Origin: Streptomyces sp. SKN60
Lineage (GTDB): Bacteria > Actinomycetota > Actinomycetes > Streptomycetales > Streptomycetaceae
Length of the DNA: 64,000 nt
Direction: 5' to 3'
NCBI RefSeq assembly: GCF_026236535.1
Contig: NZ_JAHTMW010000004.1
Location: 341,508 to 405,507 of the forward strand
Under the pieces are notes generated by a model. It saw only the letters and a program-made list of their open reading frames with translations. It was not told the DNA's origin and ran no database searches. Of the stretch, positions 15,379 to 23,701 are shown one piece after another. Each line of letters begins with the position of its first letter. Positions within the stretch are counted from its first letter, which is position 1. The translations under genes and the position numbers were made by a program.

Positions 15379-15864
15379 GTGCCCTCCACCCGCATGAGCC
15401 GCACCCCGCTGCCCGGAATCGGCGTCCGCTACGACCTGACGACCCGTGAGGACCGCCGGCTCTCGGTGGTCGCCGGCCGCGACGGGTCCCGGGTGCTGAG
15501 CGCGTACCAGCGCGACGACCCCGATGAATGCTCCTTGTCGGTCCGGCTGACCGCCGGGGAGTCGGAGGCCCTCATCGACGCGCTGATGCCCGCGCACCAC
15601 AGCCCCAGCCTGCTCTCCACCACCGACCTCGGTCTGGTCGCCGAGCGGATCGAACTGTCCGCCGCGTCCCACTGGAACGGCCGCCGGCTCGGCGAGACCC
15701 GGATGCGGACCCAGACCGGCGTCTCCGTCGTGGCCGTGCTGCGCCGCGCCGACGCCATCCCCTCCCCCGGCCCCGACTTCCGCCTCGCCGGGGGCGACAC
15801 CCTCATCGTGATCGGCACCCGTGAAGGGGCCGACGCCGCCGCCCTGATACTCGAAAGGGAGTGA
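15379..15864 (+). CDS. khtT: Antiporter regulatory subunit with RCK_C (TrkA-C) domain
   Basis: 161 residues from GTG 15379, chosen for the AGGAG at 15368-15372 with 6-nt spacing. The N-terminal half (LPGIGVRYDLTTREDRRLSVVAGRDG) is typical of KhtT-like subunits. The C-terminal RCK_C fold is marked by LLSTTDLGLVAERIELSA, GRRLGETRMRTQTGVSVVAVLR and FRLAGGDTLIVIGT. These domains sense ligands such as cyclic di-AMP in related systems and gate the partner antiporter; ligand identity is not readable here. The partner gene starts 3 bp downstream, so this is a two-gene operon. Confidence 0.87.
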   Translation: MPSTRMSRTPLPGIGVRYDLTTREDRRLSVVAGRDGSRVLSAYQRDDPDECSLSVRLTAGESEALIDALMPAHHSPSLLSTTDLGLVAERIELSAASHWNGRRLGETRMRTQTGVSVVAVLRRADAIPSPGPDFRLAGGDTLIVIGTREGADAAALILERE

Positions 15865-15867
15865 TCC

Positions 15868-17121
15868 ATGCACTCGTCCGCCGTCTTCCTCATCGAGTTC
15901 GGAGCGATCATCCTCGGCCTCGGCCTCCTCGGCCGGCTCGCCGGACGCCTGAAGTTCTCCCCGATACCCCTCTATCTGCTCGCCGGTCTCGCCTTCGGCG
16001 AGGGCGGGCTCCTTCCGCTCGGCGCCAGCGAGGAGTTCGTCGCCATCGGCGCCGAGATCGGCGTCATCCTGCTGCTGTTGATGCTGGGCCTCGAATACAC
16101 CGCGACGGACCTGGTCACCAACCTCAAGACCCAGTACCCCGCGGGACTCGTCGACGCCGCCCTGAACGCCCTGCCCGGCGCCGCCATGGCGCTGCTGCTC
16201 GGCTGGGGCCCGGTCGCCGCCGTCGTGCTCGCCGGCGTCACCTGGATCTCGTCCTCCGGCGTCATCGCCAAGGTGCTCGGCGACCTCGGCCGGCTCGGCA
16301 ACCGGGAGACCCCGGTGGTGCTGAGCATCCTGGTCCTGGAAGACCTGGCCATGGCCGTCTACCTGCCGATCGTCACCGCCCTGCTGGCCGGCGCGGGCCT
16401 GGCGGCGGGCAGTCTGACCCTGGCCGTCGCGCTCGGCGTGGCGGGTCTCGTGCTCTTCCTCGCCCTCCGCTACGGGCGGCTCATCTCCCGCTTCGTCTCC
16501 AGCGACGACCCGGAGAAGCTGCTGCTCGTCGTCCTCGGTCTGACCCTGCTGGTGGCCGGTGTGGCGCAGCAGCTCCAGGTCTCCGCCGCCGTCGGCGCGT
16601 TCCTGGTCGGCATCGCCCTGTCCGGCGAGGTCGCCGAGGGCGCGCACAACCTGCTCAGCCCGCTGCGCGACCTCTTCGCCGCCGTGTTCTTCGTCTTCTT
16701 CGGGCTCCACACGGACCCCGCGACCATTCCGCCGGTGCTGCTCCCGGCGCTCGCGCTCGCCGTCGTCACGGCCGGTACGAAGATCGCCACGGGCTACTGG
16801 GCGGCGCGGCGCGCCGGGATCTCCGCGCGCGGGCGCTGGCGCGCGGGCGGCACCCTGGTGGCGCGCGGCGAGTTCTCCATCGTCATCGCGGGACTCGCGG
16901 TCACCGCGGGCATCGAGCCCTCGCTCGGCCCGCTCGCCACCGCCTATGTGCTCATCCTGGTGGTGCTCGGCCCGCTGACGGCCCGCTACACCGAGCCGGT
17001 CGCCACCCGCCTCACCGCTCTGCGCCGCCGCCCGGCCGGACCGGCGGCGCCCTCCGAGACGGCCGGCGGCCCGCAGGAGGAGCGGCTCGACGCGGTCGGG
17101 GAGAGCGCCGGCGGGCGCTGA
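15868..17121 (+). CDS. khtU: CPA2-family cation/proton antiporter membrane subunit
   Basis: 417 residues, about 12-13 hydrophobic helices. The start MHSSAVFLIEFGAIILGLGLLGRLAGRL and the acidic EDLAMAVYLPIV helix with unwound ISSSGVIAKVLG and GAFLVGIALSG regions mark the Kef/KhtU Na(K)/H exchanger family. The C-terminus is a short soluble tail (~45 residues, Pro/Ala/Glu) with no fused RCK domain; that role is supplied by the upstream subunit 3 bp away. The pair probably exports K+ or Na+ for protons under alkaline or salt stress. Confidence 0.87.
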   Translation: MHSSAVFLIEFGAIILGLGLLGRLAGRLKFSPIPLYLLAGLAFGEGGLLPLGASEEFVAIGAEIGVILLLLMLGLEYTATDLVTNLKTQYPAGLVDAALNALPGAAMALLLGWGPVAAVVLAGVTWISSSGVIAKVLGDLGRLGNRETPVVLSILVLEDLAMAVYLPIVTALLAGAGLAAGSLTLAVALGVAGLVLFLALRYGRLISRFVSSDDPEKLLLVVLGLTLLVAGVAQQLQVSAAVGAFLVGIALSGEVAEGAHNLLSPLRDLFAAVFFVFFGLHTDPATIPPVLLPALALAVVTAGTKIATGYWAARRAGISARGRWRAGGTLVARGEFSIVIAGLAVTAGIEPSLGPLATAYVLILVVLGPLTARYTEPVATRLTALRRRPAGPAAPSETAGGPQEERLDAVGESAGGR

Positions 17122-17354
17122 GCCCGCCGGGCGGCGCACGAGAGGCGCAGCTCACGGCCCTTGGCCGTACCGCACCGCACCGCACCACACCTGAGCGATG
17201 GCCCCGCCCGGCCGGCGGCGATGTCCGGATCTGCAACTCACATGACATTGCCGCCATCCGGGTGGGGTTCGTAGCGTGGAGGCACAGTCACCGGGCCGCG
17301 TGCGCGGCCGTGTTCCGACTGCCTCACACCCTCGACCCTGAGAAGGGGCACGCG

Positions 17355-17957
17355 ATGTCCACCACCACGCCGTCGGCCAGCCTGCGCGAGCTCAGCGGCT
17401 TCGACCAGACCCCGGCCCCGCTCGCCGGATCGACCCTGGTCCTGATCGACTACCAGAACACCTACACCCGCGGCGCGATGGAGCTGGCGGGCTGGGAGGC
17501 CGCGCTCGACGCCGCCGCCGGGCTGCTCGCCGCGGCCCGCGCCGCCGGGGCGAAGGTCGTCCACGTCATCAACGACGGGGGCGAGGGCACCCCGTACGAC
17601 ATCCGTGCCGAGATCGGGCAGATCCACCCGCGCGTGGCGCCGGTCGACGGCGAGCCGGTCGTGGTGAAGACCGTCCCCGACGCCTTCGTCGGCACCGACC
17701 TGGCCGAGCGCATCGACGAGGCCGGCCACAAGGACCTCGTCGTCGCCGGCTTCATGACCCACATGTGCGTGGCCTTCACGACCGCCGGGGCCTTCCTGCG
17801 CGGCAACCGTCCGACGGTCGTCGCCGACGCCTGCGCCACCCGCGCCCTGGCCACCACGGGCGGCACGGTCTCCGCCGAGCAGCTGCACCTGGGCGCGCTC
17901 GCCACCATCGACGACCTGTACGGCGTCGTCGTGCCGGACGCCGCCGCGCTGAGCTGA
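17355..17957 (+). CDS. Isochorismatase-like cysteine hydrolase
   Basis: 200 residues from ATG 17355, which has AGAAGGGG about 6 nt upstream. It shows the isochorismatase-like fold: catalytic Asp in TLVLIDYQNTYTRG, the Lys in VVKTVPDAFVGTDL, and the nucleophile Cys in VVAGFMTHMCVAFTTAGAF. Members hydrolyse amides or isochorismate-like compounds; without true isochorismatase context a nicotinamidase-like or ureide-type amidase role is more likely. It follows the antiporter gene by 233 bp and seems to be its own transcription unit. Confidence 0.85.
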   Translation: MSTTTPSASLRELSGFDQTPAPLAGSTLVLIDYQNTYTRGAMELAGWEAALDAAAGLLAAARAAGAKVVHVINDGGEGTPYDIRAEIGQIHPRVAPVDGEPVVVKTVPDAFVGTDLAERIDEAGHKDLVVAGFMTHMCVAFTTAGAFLRGNRPTVVADACATRALATTGGTVSAEQLHLGALATIDDLYGVVVPDAAALS

Positions 17958-17974
17958 CTCCCGCGCCGGGCCGC

Positions 17975-18027
17975 ACCCGCCCGGCGGAACGCGTTCGGGA
18001 CGGCGCGGGGGGCCGCCCCGGGCGGGT
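17975..18027. terminator. Possible bidirectional terminator between convergent genes
   Basis: ACCCGCCCGG (17975-17984) and its exact complement (18018-18027) can form a 10-bp stem around a long, itself GC-rich loop, between the isochorismatase-like gene and the LexA-like gene, which converge here. Confidence 0.45.
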
Positions 18028-18048
18028 TCGGCGGCGGGGACGGGGGGC

Positions 18049-18741
18049 TCAGAGGCGGCGCAGGACGGACACCACCTTGCCGAGGACGACCGCCTCGTCG
18101 CCGGGGATCGGCTGGTAGTTCGCGTTGGCGGGCTTCAGCCAGACGTGCGGGCCGTCGTGGGAGAGGCGCTTCACGGTGGCCTCGCCGTCCAGCATGGCGG
18201 CCACGATGTCGCCGTCGTCGGCGGTGTCCTGCGCGCGCACGACCACCACGTCGCCGTCCTCGATGTGGGCGTCGCGCATGGAGTCGCCGACGACGGTCAC
18301 GGCGAACAGCCGGCCCGCGCCGACCACCTGGGCGGGCAGCACCAGGGTGTCCTCGACCATCTCCTCGGCGGTGATGGGGACACCGGCGGCGATCCGGCCG
18401 ACCAGCGGCACGGTCACGGCCTGCCGCTCACCCTCCTGCTCGAGACGCCGCTCGCGGGCACCCTCGGCCGACTCGTCCCCGGGCCGCTCGGCGATCACAT
18501 AGGCGCGCGGCCGCTGCGGGTCCTGGCGCAGGAAGCCCTTCTTCTCCAGGGCCCGGATCTGGTGCGAGACGCTGGAGGTGCTGAGCAGTCCGGCACCGGC
18601 GGCGATCTCCCGCATGGAGGGCGGGAAGCCGTGCCGCCGGGTGTGGGTGCGGATGATGTCGAGGATCTGCTGCTGGCGCTGGGTCAGCCCGTCGTGGTTG
18701 ATCCGGGTGCCCGGCGGCCGGCCGGCACGGGGTCTGCCCAC
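18049..18741 (-). CDS. lexA: LexA-family autocleaving repressor (probable second LexA)
   Basis: 230 residues from GTG 18741, set by GGAGG (18748-18752 on the complement) with 6-nt spacing. The N-terminal winged helix (LTQRQQQILDIIRTHTRRHG, STSSVSHQIRALEKKGFLRQD) is LexA-like. The C-terminal S24 domain has the Ala-Gly cleavage site (RIAAGVPI, Ala119-Gly120), catalytic Ser154 in VVGDSMRD and Lys191 in DGEATVKRL. The catalytic layout is complete, so RecA-stimulated self-cleavage is expected. The typical actinobacterial SOS box (GAAC-N4-GTTC) was not found upstream; repeated TTGTCG motifs are there instead, hinting at a paralogue with its own target set. Confidence 0.82.
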   Translation of the reverse strand: MGRPRAGRPPGTRINHDGLTQRQQQILDIIRTHTRRHGFPPSMREIAAGAGLLSTSSVSHQIRALEKKGFLRQDPQRPRAYVIAERPGDESAEGARERRLEQEGERQAVTVPLVGRIAAGVPITAEEMVEDTLVLPAQVVGAGRLFAVTVVGDSMRDAHIEDGDVVVVRAQDTADDGDIVAAMLDGEATVKRLSHDGPHVWLKPANANYQPIPGDEAVVLGKVVSVLRRL

Positions 18742-18796
18742 GGTCGGCCTCCGTTCTTCCGTTTCGCCGGCGCCTGCCGCGGCGCCTGGTGTCGGC

Positions 18797-18826
18797 TTGT
18801 CGTCTCGTCGCGTTGTCGGTTTGTCG
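18797..18826 (-). promoter_or_regulatory. Direct TTGTCG repeats upstream of the LexA-like gene
   Basis: TTGTCG occurs at 18797, 18813 and 18821 (spacings 16 and 8), with a related inverted copy, GACAACG, near 18867-18873. The cluster is 55-130 bp upstream of the GTG start. It is a candidate autoregulatory operator distinct from the usual SOS box. Confidence 0.35.
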
Positions 18827-18854
18827 TTACCACGTGTCCTGCGAAGGCACACTA

Positions 18855-18886
18855 ACCCGACCCACTGACAACGCAGCAGGTCGGGT
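18855..18886 (-). terminator. Possible terminator after the Sua5/YciO gene
   Basis: ACCCGACC (18855-18862) pairs with GGTCGGGT (18879-18886), an 8-bp stem with a 16-nt loop, about 65 bp beyond the stop of the upstream minus-strand gene. Confidence 0.4.
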
Positions 18887-18951
18887 GTACGAGGAGACCG
18901 GGAACGGGGGGCCGGGCACCGGGGCGGCGCGGGGGCGCGCCGCCGGCCGGG

Positions 18952-19572
18952 TCACTCGAAGCGGGAGGGGTCGCCCGCCCCGTACCGTACGATCTCGGCC
19001 TCGCCGCTGGAGAAGTCGACGACCGTCGTCGGCTCCGTGCCGCAGTCGCCCGAGTCCACGACGGCGTCGACCAGGTGGTCGAGCCGGTCCTTGATCTCCC
19101 AGCCCTGGGTCATCGGCTCGTCCTCGTCGGGCAGCAGCAGGGTGCTCGACAGGAGCGGCTCACCGAGCTCGGCCAGCAGCGCGCGGGCCACCGGGTGGTC
19201 GGGGATGCGGACGCCGACAGTCTTCTTCTTGGGGTGCAGCAGGCGGCGCGGGACCTCGCGGGTGGCCGGGAGGATGAAGGTGTAGTTGCCGGGGGTCGCC
19301 GACTTCACCGCGCGGAAGACGTTGTTGTCGACCTGGACGAACTGCCCGAGCTGGGCGAAATTCTCACAGACCAGGGTGAAGTGGTGCCGGTCGTCGAGCT
19401 TGCGGATGGTCTTGATCCGCTCGACGCCCTCGTGGTTGTCGATCTGGCAGCCCAGCGCGAAGCAGGAGTCCGTGGGGTAGGCGATGAGGGCTCCGGCCCG
19501 GAGGCTCTCGACCACGGTGCCGATGGTGCGCGGCTGCGGGGACTGCGGGTGCACATCGAAGTACTTGGCCAT
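18952..19572 (-). CDS. Sua5/YciO/YrdC-family RNA-binding protein (threonylcarbamoyl-AMP synthase-like)
   Basis: 206 residues, the length of the short YciO branch. YrdC-fold motifs are clear: TVVESLRAGALIAYPTDSCFALGC at the N-terminus, RIKTIRKLDDRHHFTLVC, VFRAVKSATPGNYTFILPAT, VGVRIPDHPVARALL and LLSSTLLLPDEDEP. In true Sua5/TsaC enzymes the K-x-R / S-x-N set binds ATP and threonine for tRNA t6A formation; the YciO branch is close but its activity is debated. A housekeeping translation role is likely. It is transcribed away from the TetR-controlled operon that begins 157 bp to its right. Confidence 0.82.
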   Translation of the reverse strand: MAKYFDVHPQSPQPRTIGTVVESLRAGALIAYPTDSCFALGCQIDNHEGVERIKTIRKLDDRHHFTLVCENFAQLGQFVQVDNNVFRAVKSATPGNYTFILPATREVPRRLLHPKKKTVGVRIPDHPVARALLAELGEPLLSSTLLLPDEDEPMTQGWEIKDRLDHLVDAVVDSGDCGTEPTTVVDFSSGEAEIVRYGAGDPSRFE

Positions 19573-19650
19573 TTTCCGACCCTACGGGATCGGTGGCGCC
19601 GTCGTTCGCGCCCCGCCCCGCGCGGCTCGGTGCACGCGCCGCACGATGCG

Positions 19651-19700
19651 TTGACAGCGCCGCCCACAGCTCCCGATACTGACTGATGAGTCAGTCAGTA
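19651..19700 (+). promoter_or_regulatory. Promoter with overlapping TetR-type operator
   Basis: TTGACA (19651-19656) and GATACT (19675-19680) form a promoter with an 18-nt spacer. A perfect palindrome overlaps the -10 and start region: arm TACTGACTGA (19677-19686), spacer TGAG, and the complementary arm (19691-19700). This is the size and layout of TetR-family operators, and a TetR gene is the third gene of the unit downstream, so repression of the operon by that protein is the simple reading. Confidence 0.75.
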
Positions 19701-19728
19701 GTCATGCCCCACGCCGCCCGGAGGAACC

Positions 19729-21447
19729 GTGCCCGACCTCACCATCGAGCAGGCCCGCCTCCCCGGGCAGCCCGGCCCCGCACCCGGCCCCGCACCCTGC
19801 GCCGCGCCCGCGCTCACCGGTGGCGAGGCGGTCGTCCGGGCGCTCGCCGCGCACGGCGTGACGGACGCCTTCGGCATCCCGGGCACGCACAACCTGGAGA
19901 TCTACCGGCATCTGCGGCCGTACGGCATCCGGCATGTGACGCCGCGCCATGAGCAGGGCGCGGGGTACGCGGCCGACGCGTACGCCCGGGTGTCCGGACG
20001 GCCCGGAATCGCGATCACCACGACCGGGCCCGCGCTCCTGAACATCGCGGCGGCGGTCGGCCAGGCGTACTCCGACAGCGTGCCGCTGCTCGTGGTGTCG
20101 CCGGGCATGCCGCTGCGCCACCCGCGCCAGTCCACCGGTCTGCTGCACGAGATGCGCAGCCAGACGGAGGCGCTGCGCGGGGTGGCGGCGGTCAGCCACC
20201 GGGTGGCGTCGGTGGCCGAGATCGGCGTAGCGGTGGCCCGGGCGTTCACCCTGTTCCGTACGGGCCGGCCGCGGCCGGTGCACATCGAGGTGCCGCTCGA
20301 CCTCCTGGAGGCCGTCGAACCGGCGGGAGCGCCGCGGCTCGCGCCGCCCGCCGCTCCCCCGGCGCCGGACCCGGAGGCGGTCCGCGCGGCGGCGCGGGTC
20401 CTGGGCGCGGCCCGGCGGCCGGCCCTTGTGCTCGGCGGCGGTGCGCGCACGGCGGCGGCCGAGTGCCGGGCGCTCGCCGGGCTGCTCGGCGCGCCGGTGG
20501 TCACCACCGCCAACGGCAAGGGCGTCGTCGACGAGCGGCACCCGCTGTCGCTCGGCGTGTCCCTGCACAGCCCGGCCGTCCGGAGCTGGCTCGCGGACCG
20601 CGACGCGGTGCTCGCCGTCGGCACCGAGCTCGCCGAGTCCGACGCGTGGGGGCCGCTGCCGGCCCTCGCCGGCCGGCTGATCCGGGTCGACGTCGACCCG
20701 GCGCAGATGTACGCGGGGCTCCCGGCGGACGTCCCGCTGGTCGGTGACGCGCCCACCGTGCTCGGCGCGCTGCTCGACGCGCTGACCGGGGCCCTGACCG
20801 GCGCCTTGACCGGCACGCCTCCGGGGTCCGCCGGCCCGCGCGACGACGGAGCGGACGTGGCGGCGGACGTGACGGCCCTGCGGACCGCCCGCGACGACGA
20901 GACCCGGGAGCGCGACGCCCGCTGGGTGCCGTATCTGCGGGCGATCCGGCGGGTGCTCGCCGAGGACGCGGTGATCACCTCCGACAGCGCCCAGTGCTGC
21001 TACTACGGGGCGCTGCCCCATCTGCCCGTCGGCCCGGAGGGCCGCTATCTGCACCCGACCGGCTTCGGCACCCTCGGCTACGCGCTGCCCGCCGCCGTCG
21101 GCGCGAAGACGGCCTGCCCGGAGCGGCAGGTGGTGGCCCTGAGCGGGGACGGCGGTCTGCAGTTCTCGGTGCAGGAGCTGGCCACCGCCGCGCAGACCGG
21201 GCTGCCGCTGCCGGTCGTGGTCTTCGACAACGGCGGGTACGGCGAGATCCGCGAGGAGATGGCGGCGCGCGGGGACCGGCCCGTGGCCGTCGACCTGCCG
21301 GCCGTGGACCTGCCCGCGCTCGCCCGCGCGTACGGCGGGCGGGGCACCGTCGCCCGTACCCCCGGCGAACTGTCCGCCGCGCTCGCCGAGGCGCTGGTCA
21401 CCCCCGGTCCCACCGTCGTCACCGTTCCCGAGGAGGATCCCCGATGA
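19729..21447 (+). CDS. Thiamine-diphosphate-dependent 2-oxo acid decarboxylase, AruI-like
   Basis: 572 residues from GTG 19729 after GGAGGAACC. It is a three-domain ThDP enzyme: PYR domain with the catalytic Glu in HVTPRHEQGAGYAADAYA, a middle domain, and PP domain with GDGGLQFSVQELATAAQTG ending in the Asn that closes the GDG-N cofactor site. The N-terminal pattern (FGIPGTHNLEIYRHL...HVTPRHEQGAG) resembles 5-guanidino-2-oxopentanoate decarboxylase (AruI) rather than acetolactate synthase. A tandem 12-bp repeat encodes LTGALTGALTG near residue 350. The stop overlaps the dehydrogenase start (ATGA), so the two enzymes probably act in sequence. Confidence 0.8.
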   Translation: MPDLTIEQARLPGQPGPAPGPAPCAAPALTGGEAVVRALAAHGVTDAFGIPGTHNLEIYRHLRPYGIRHVTPRHEQGAGYAADAYARVSGRPGIAITTTGPALLNIAAAVGQAYSDSVPLLVVSPGMPLRHPRQSTGLLHEMRSQTEALRGVAAVSHRVASVAEIGVAVARAFTLFRTGRPRPVHIEVPLDLLEAVEPAGAPRLAPPAAPPAPDPEAVRAAARVLGAARRPALVLGGGARTAAAECRALAGLLGAPVVTTANGKGVVDERHPLSLGVSLHSPAVRSWLADRDAVLAVGTELAESDAWGPLPALAGRLIRVDVDPAQMYAGLPADVPLVGDAPTVLGALLDALTGALTGALTGTPPGSAGPRDDGADVAADVTALRTARDDETRERDARWVPYLRAIRRVLAEDAVITSDSAQCCYYGALPHLPVGPEGRYLHPTGFGTLGYALPAAVGAKTACPERQVVALSGDGGLQFSVQELATAAQTGLPLPVVVFDNGGYGEIREEMAARGDRPVAVDLPAVDLPALARAYGGRGTVARTPGELSAALAEALVTPGPTVVTVPEEDPR

Positions 21448-22646
21448 CATCCCCTTCTCCCACCACTCCCCGCGCGCCGCTGGTCTCGGTCACCTGGACC
21501 GACCATGTGACGGGCCGTCAGGGCCATCTGGTGATCGACCGGCTGGTGCGCGGCGTGTCCAGCGGCGGGCTGCGGATGCGCGCGGGCTGCACGCTCGACG
21601 AGGTCGCCGGGCTCGCCCGCGGCATGACGATGAAGGAGGCGCTGCACTACGACCCGAGCGCGCGGTACGTGCCGCTGGGCGGCGCCAAGGGCGGCATCGA
21701 CTGCGACCCGCGCGACCCCGAGGCGTACGGCGTCCTGGTCCGCTATCTGCGGGCCGTGCGCCCGTACGTCGAGCGGTTCTGGACCACCGGCGAGGACCTG
21801 GGGCTCACCCAGGACCTGGTCGACCGGGCGGCCGCGGAGGCCGGTCTGGTGTCGTCGGTGCAGGCCGTGTACCCGCTGCTCGACGACGAGGCGGAGGCGC
21901 GGCGGCGGCTCGCCGACGCCTTCGCGGTGGAGGTCGACGGGATCGGTCTGGACGAGCTGGCGGGCGGCTGCGGGGTCGCCGAGTCCGTCCTGACCGCGCT
22001 GGACCGGGCGGGCGTGCCGCACGCGGGGACGCGGGTGGCGGTGCAGGGCTTCGGCACGATGGGCGGGGCGACCGCGCGCTTCCTGGCCCGGGCCGGGCTT
22101 CGGGTGGTGGCCGTGGCCGACGTGAAGGGCACGATGGCCCACCCGGAGGGCCTGGACGTCGAGGCGCTGCTCGCCGCCCGGGACGCGTACGGCACGGTGG
22201 ACCGCGCCGCGCTCCGGCCCCGTGACGCCGAACTGCCCGGCGACGCCTGGCTGTCGGCGGACGCCGACGTGCTGGTGCCGGCGGCCGTCTCGTACGCGAT
22301 CGACGCGGACAACCAGGGGCGGATCACGGCCCGCTGGGTCGTCGAGGCGGCCAACATGCCGGTCCTGCCGGAGGCGGAGGAGCTGCTCGCGGCGCGCGGG
22401 ATCGCGGTGCTGCCGGACGTGGTGATCAACTCGGCCACCAACGCCTGGTGGTGGTGGACGCTGTTCGGCGACATCGGCGCGGACCCGGACGAGGCCTTCG
22501 CGCACATCCGGCGTTCCATGCGGGCCCTGGTCGAGCAGGTGCTGACCCGGGCCGAGCGGGACGGGACCACGGCGCGCACGGCGGCGCACCGGCTCGTCGC
22601 CGACCGGCTGCCGGAGATCTCCGAGCGCTTCGGCTGGTACGCGTGA
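21444..22646 (+). CDS. Glu/Leu/Phe/Val dehydrogenase family amino-acid dehydrogenase
   Basis: 400 residues; ATG 21444 overlaps the previous stop and has AGGAGG 8-13 nt upstream. The N-terminal catalytic domain carries GGLRMRAG, ARGMTMKEALHY and the Lys of VPLGGAKGGIDCDPRD, with FWTTGEDLGLT. The Rossmann domain has VAVQGFGTMGGATARFLARAGLRVVAVADV, and VVEAANMPVLPEAEELLAARGIAVLPD is the conserved closure. It oxidatively deaminates an amino acid to its 2-oxo acid (or the reverse). Coupling to the 2-oxo acid decarboxylase upstream suggests amino acid to aldehyde conversion; arginine is a candidate because the decarboxylase resembles AruI. Confidence 0.83.
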   Translation: MTSPSPTTPRAPLVSVTWTDHVTGRQGHLVIDRLVRGVSSGGLRMRAGCTLDEVAGLARGMTMKEALHYDPSARYVPLGGAKGGIDCDPRDPEAYGVLVRYLRAVRPYVERFWTTGEDLGLTQDLVDRAAAEAGLVSSVQAVYPLLDDEAEARRRLADAFAVEVDGIGLDELAGGCGVAESVLTALDRAGVPHAGTRVAVQGFGTMGGATARFLARAGLRVVAVADVKGTMAHPEGLDVEALLAARDAYGTVDRAALRPRDAELPGDAWLSADADVLVPAAVSYAIDADNQGRITARWVVEAANMPVLPEAEELLAARGIAVLPDVVINSATNAWWWWTLFGDIGADPDEAFAHIRRSMRALVEQVLTRAERDGTTARTAAHRLVADRLPEISERFGWYA

Positions 22647-22686
22647 GCCGCTCCGCCGGCCACCAGGGGGCTTCCGGGGGCTGTGT

Positions 22687-22692
22687 AGGGTG
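22687..22692 (+). promoter_or_regulatory. Possible -10 box for leaderless transcription of the TetR gene
   Basis: TAGGGT lies 6 nt before the GTG start of the TetR gene, the spacing seen in leaderless actinobacterial transcripts. No convincing -35 box was seen, and no Shine-Dalgarno sequence precedes the GTG. Confidence 0.35.
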
Positions 22693-22697
22693 AGGCC

Positions 22698-23318
22698 GTG
22701 GCCAGAGTCCGGTTGAGCGTGGAGGAGAGACGCGCGGAGATCCTGCGCGTCGCCGTCGAGCAGATCGAGGCCCGTGGCGTGGGCAACGTGCGGATCGCGG
22801 ACGTCGCCAAGGAGCTCGGTGTCAGCAGCTCCCTGGTGCTCTATCACTTCTCCACGAAGGAACTCCTGGTCGCCGAGTCCTTCGCCCATGCCGCCCGAGG
22901 CGACCTCGCCCGGCTCCGCGAACTCCTCGGCAAACCCCGCAGCAGCGCCACCCGGCGGCTGCGCGCGGCGGTCCGCTGGTACGCGCCGACGGGGCAGGCC
23001 AAGGGCTGGCGGCTGTGGATCGAGGGCTGGGCGGCGGCGCTGCGGGAGCCCGCGCTGCGCGAGGTCACCCATGACCTGGACCGGCAGTGGAAGGCCGCGA
23101 TCGCCGAGGTCGTCGCGGAGGGCGTCGCCGCCGGCGAGTTCCACTGCGAGCGGCCCGAGGACACGGCCTGGCGGCTCACCGCCCTGCTCGACGGGCTGGC
23201 GGTGCAGATGACCTCGTATACCGGCTCGCTCTCCCGCACCACGATGCTGGAGTGGGTGGACGACGCGCTCGTCCGCGAACTGGGCATCGACCACGAGCGG
23301 CTGCGCACCGCGCGCTGA
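22698..23318 (+). CDS. TetR-family transcriptional repressor
   Basis: 206 residues from GTG 22698. The N-terminal helix-turn-helix is RRAEILRVAVEQIEARG...VRIADVAKELGVSSSLVLYHFSTKELLVAESF, with the canonical YHFSTKE ending. The C-terminal ligand domain (about 80-200; WRLWIEGWAAALREPALREV, DTAWRLTALLDGLAVQ) resembles the BetI/RutR type. It follows the dehydrogenase gene by 51 bp. The likely target is the perfect palindrome at 19677-19700 at the head of this operon, with the amino acid or its oxo acid as inducer (inference). Confidence 0.87.
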   Translation: MARVRLSVEERRAEILRVAVEQIEARGVGNVRIADVAKELGVSSSLVLYHFSTKELLVAESFAHAARGDLARLRELLGKPRSSATRRLRAAVRWYAPTGQAKGWRLWIEGWAAALREPALREVTHDLDRQWKAAIAEVVAEGVAAGEFHCERPEDTAWRLTALLDGLAVQMTSYTGSLSRTTMLEWVDDALVRELGIDHERLRTAR

Positions 23319-23332
23319 CCGGCGGTTTCCGC

Positions 23333-23350
23333 GCCGGGGCGCCCCCCGGC
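23333..23350. terminator. Small bidirectional hairpin between convergent genes
   Basis: GCCGGGG (23333-23339) pairs with CCCCGGC (23344-23350) around a 4-nt loop. It lies between the TetR stop and the stop of the convergent small gene. Confidence 0.5.
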
Positions 23351-23613
23351 TATCTCCCGGTCACCCGGATCCGCAGCTCGTACGGCGCGCCGCTGCTGAT
23401 GGCCCGCGCCTGGTCCAGCAGGTCGGCCCCGGTGAAGCCGAGCAGCGCCCGCTCCGCCGCCTCCTTCAGGAGCGGCACGATCACCTCGACCGGCCGCCCC
23501 CGGTACGACACGGCGAGCCCGGCGAACGCCTCCTGGTACGGCACGGCGTACCCGCTGCGGCTGTCCGCGAGCAGACGGTCGAGCTGCCGCCGGTCCACAC
23601 TGATCTCACCCAT
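23350..23613 (-). CDS. Small conserved-looking hypothetical protein
   Basis: 87 residues from ATG 23613, with GAGGGAG 5 nt upstream. It has no signal peptide or membrane segment. The sequence is mixed alpha/beta with a central YRGRPVEVIVPLLKEAAERALLGFTGADLLDQAR segment and a basic end (ELRIRVTGR). Codon composition matches neighbouring genes and the start is well supported, so it is probably real, but I do not recognise its family. It is convergent with the TetR gene. Confidence 0.55.
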   Translation of the reverse strand: MGEISVDRRQLDRLLADSRSGYAVPYQEAFAGLAVSYRGRPVEVIVPLLKEAAERALLGFTGADLLDQARAISSGAPYELRIRVTGR

Positions 23614-23701
23614 GCCCACTCCCTCGCTCCCGGGGTCCGGCCGCTGCCGGACCCATCGCTTTCGACGGTACGAGGGGGGTCTGACAGTCAGGCCGGAACG
23701 C

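Noticed and set aside
18742..18951. An SOS box for LexA autoregulation
   Set aside because: No GAAC-N4-GTTC or close variant is present in the gap.
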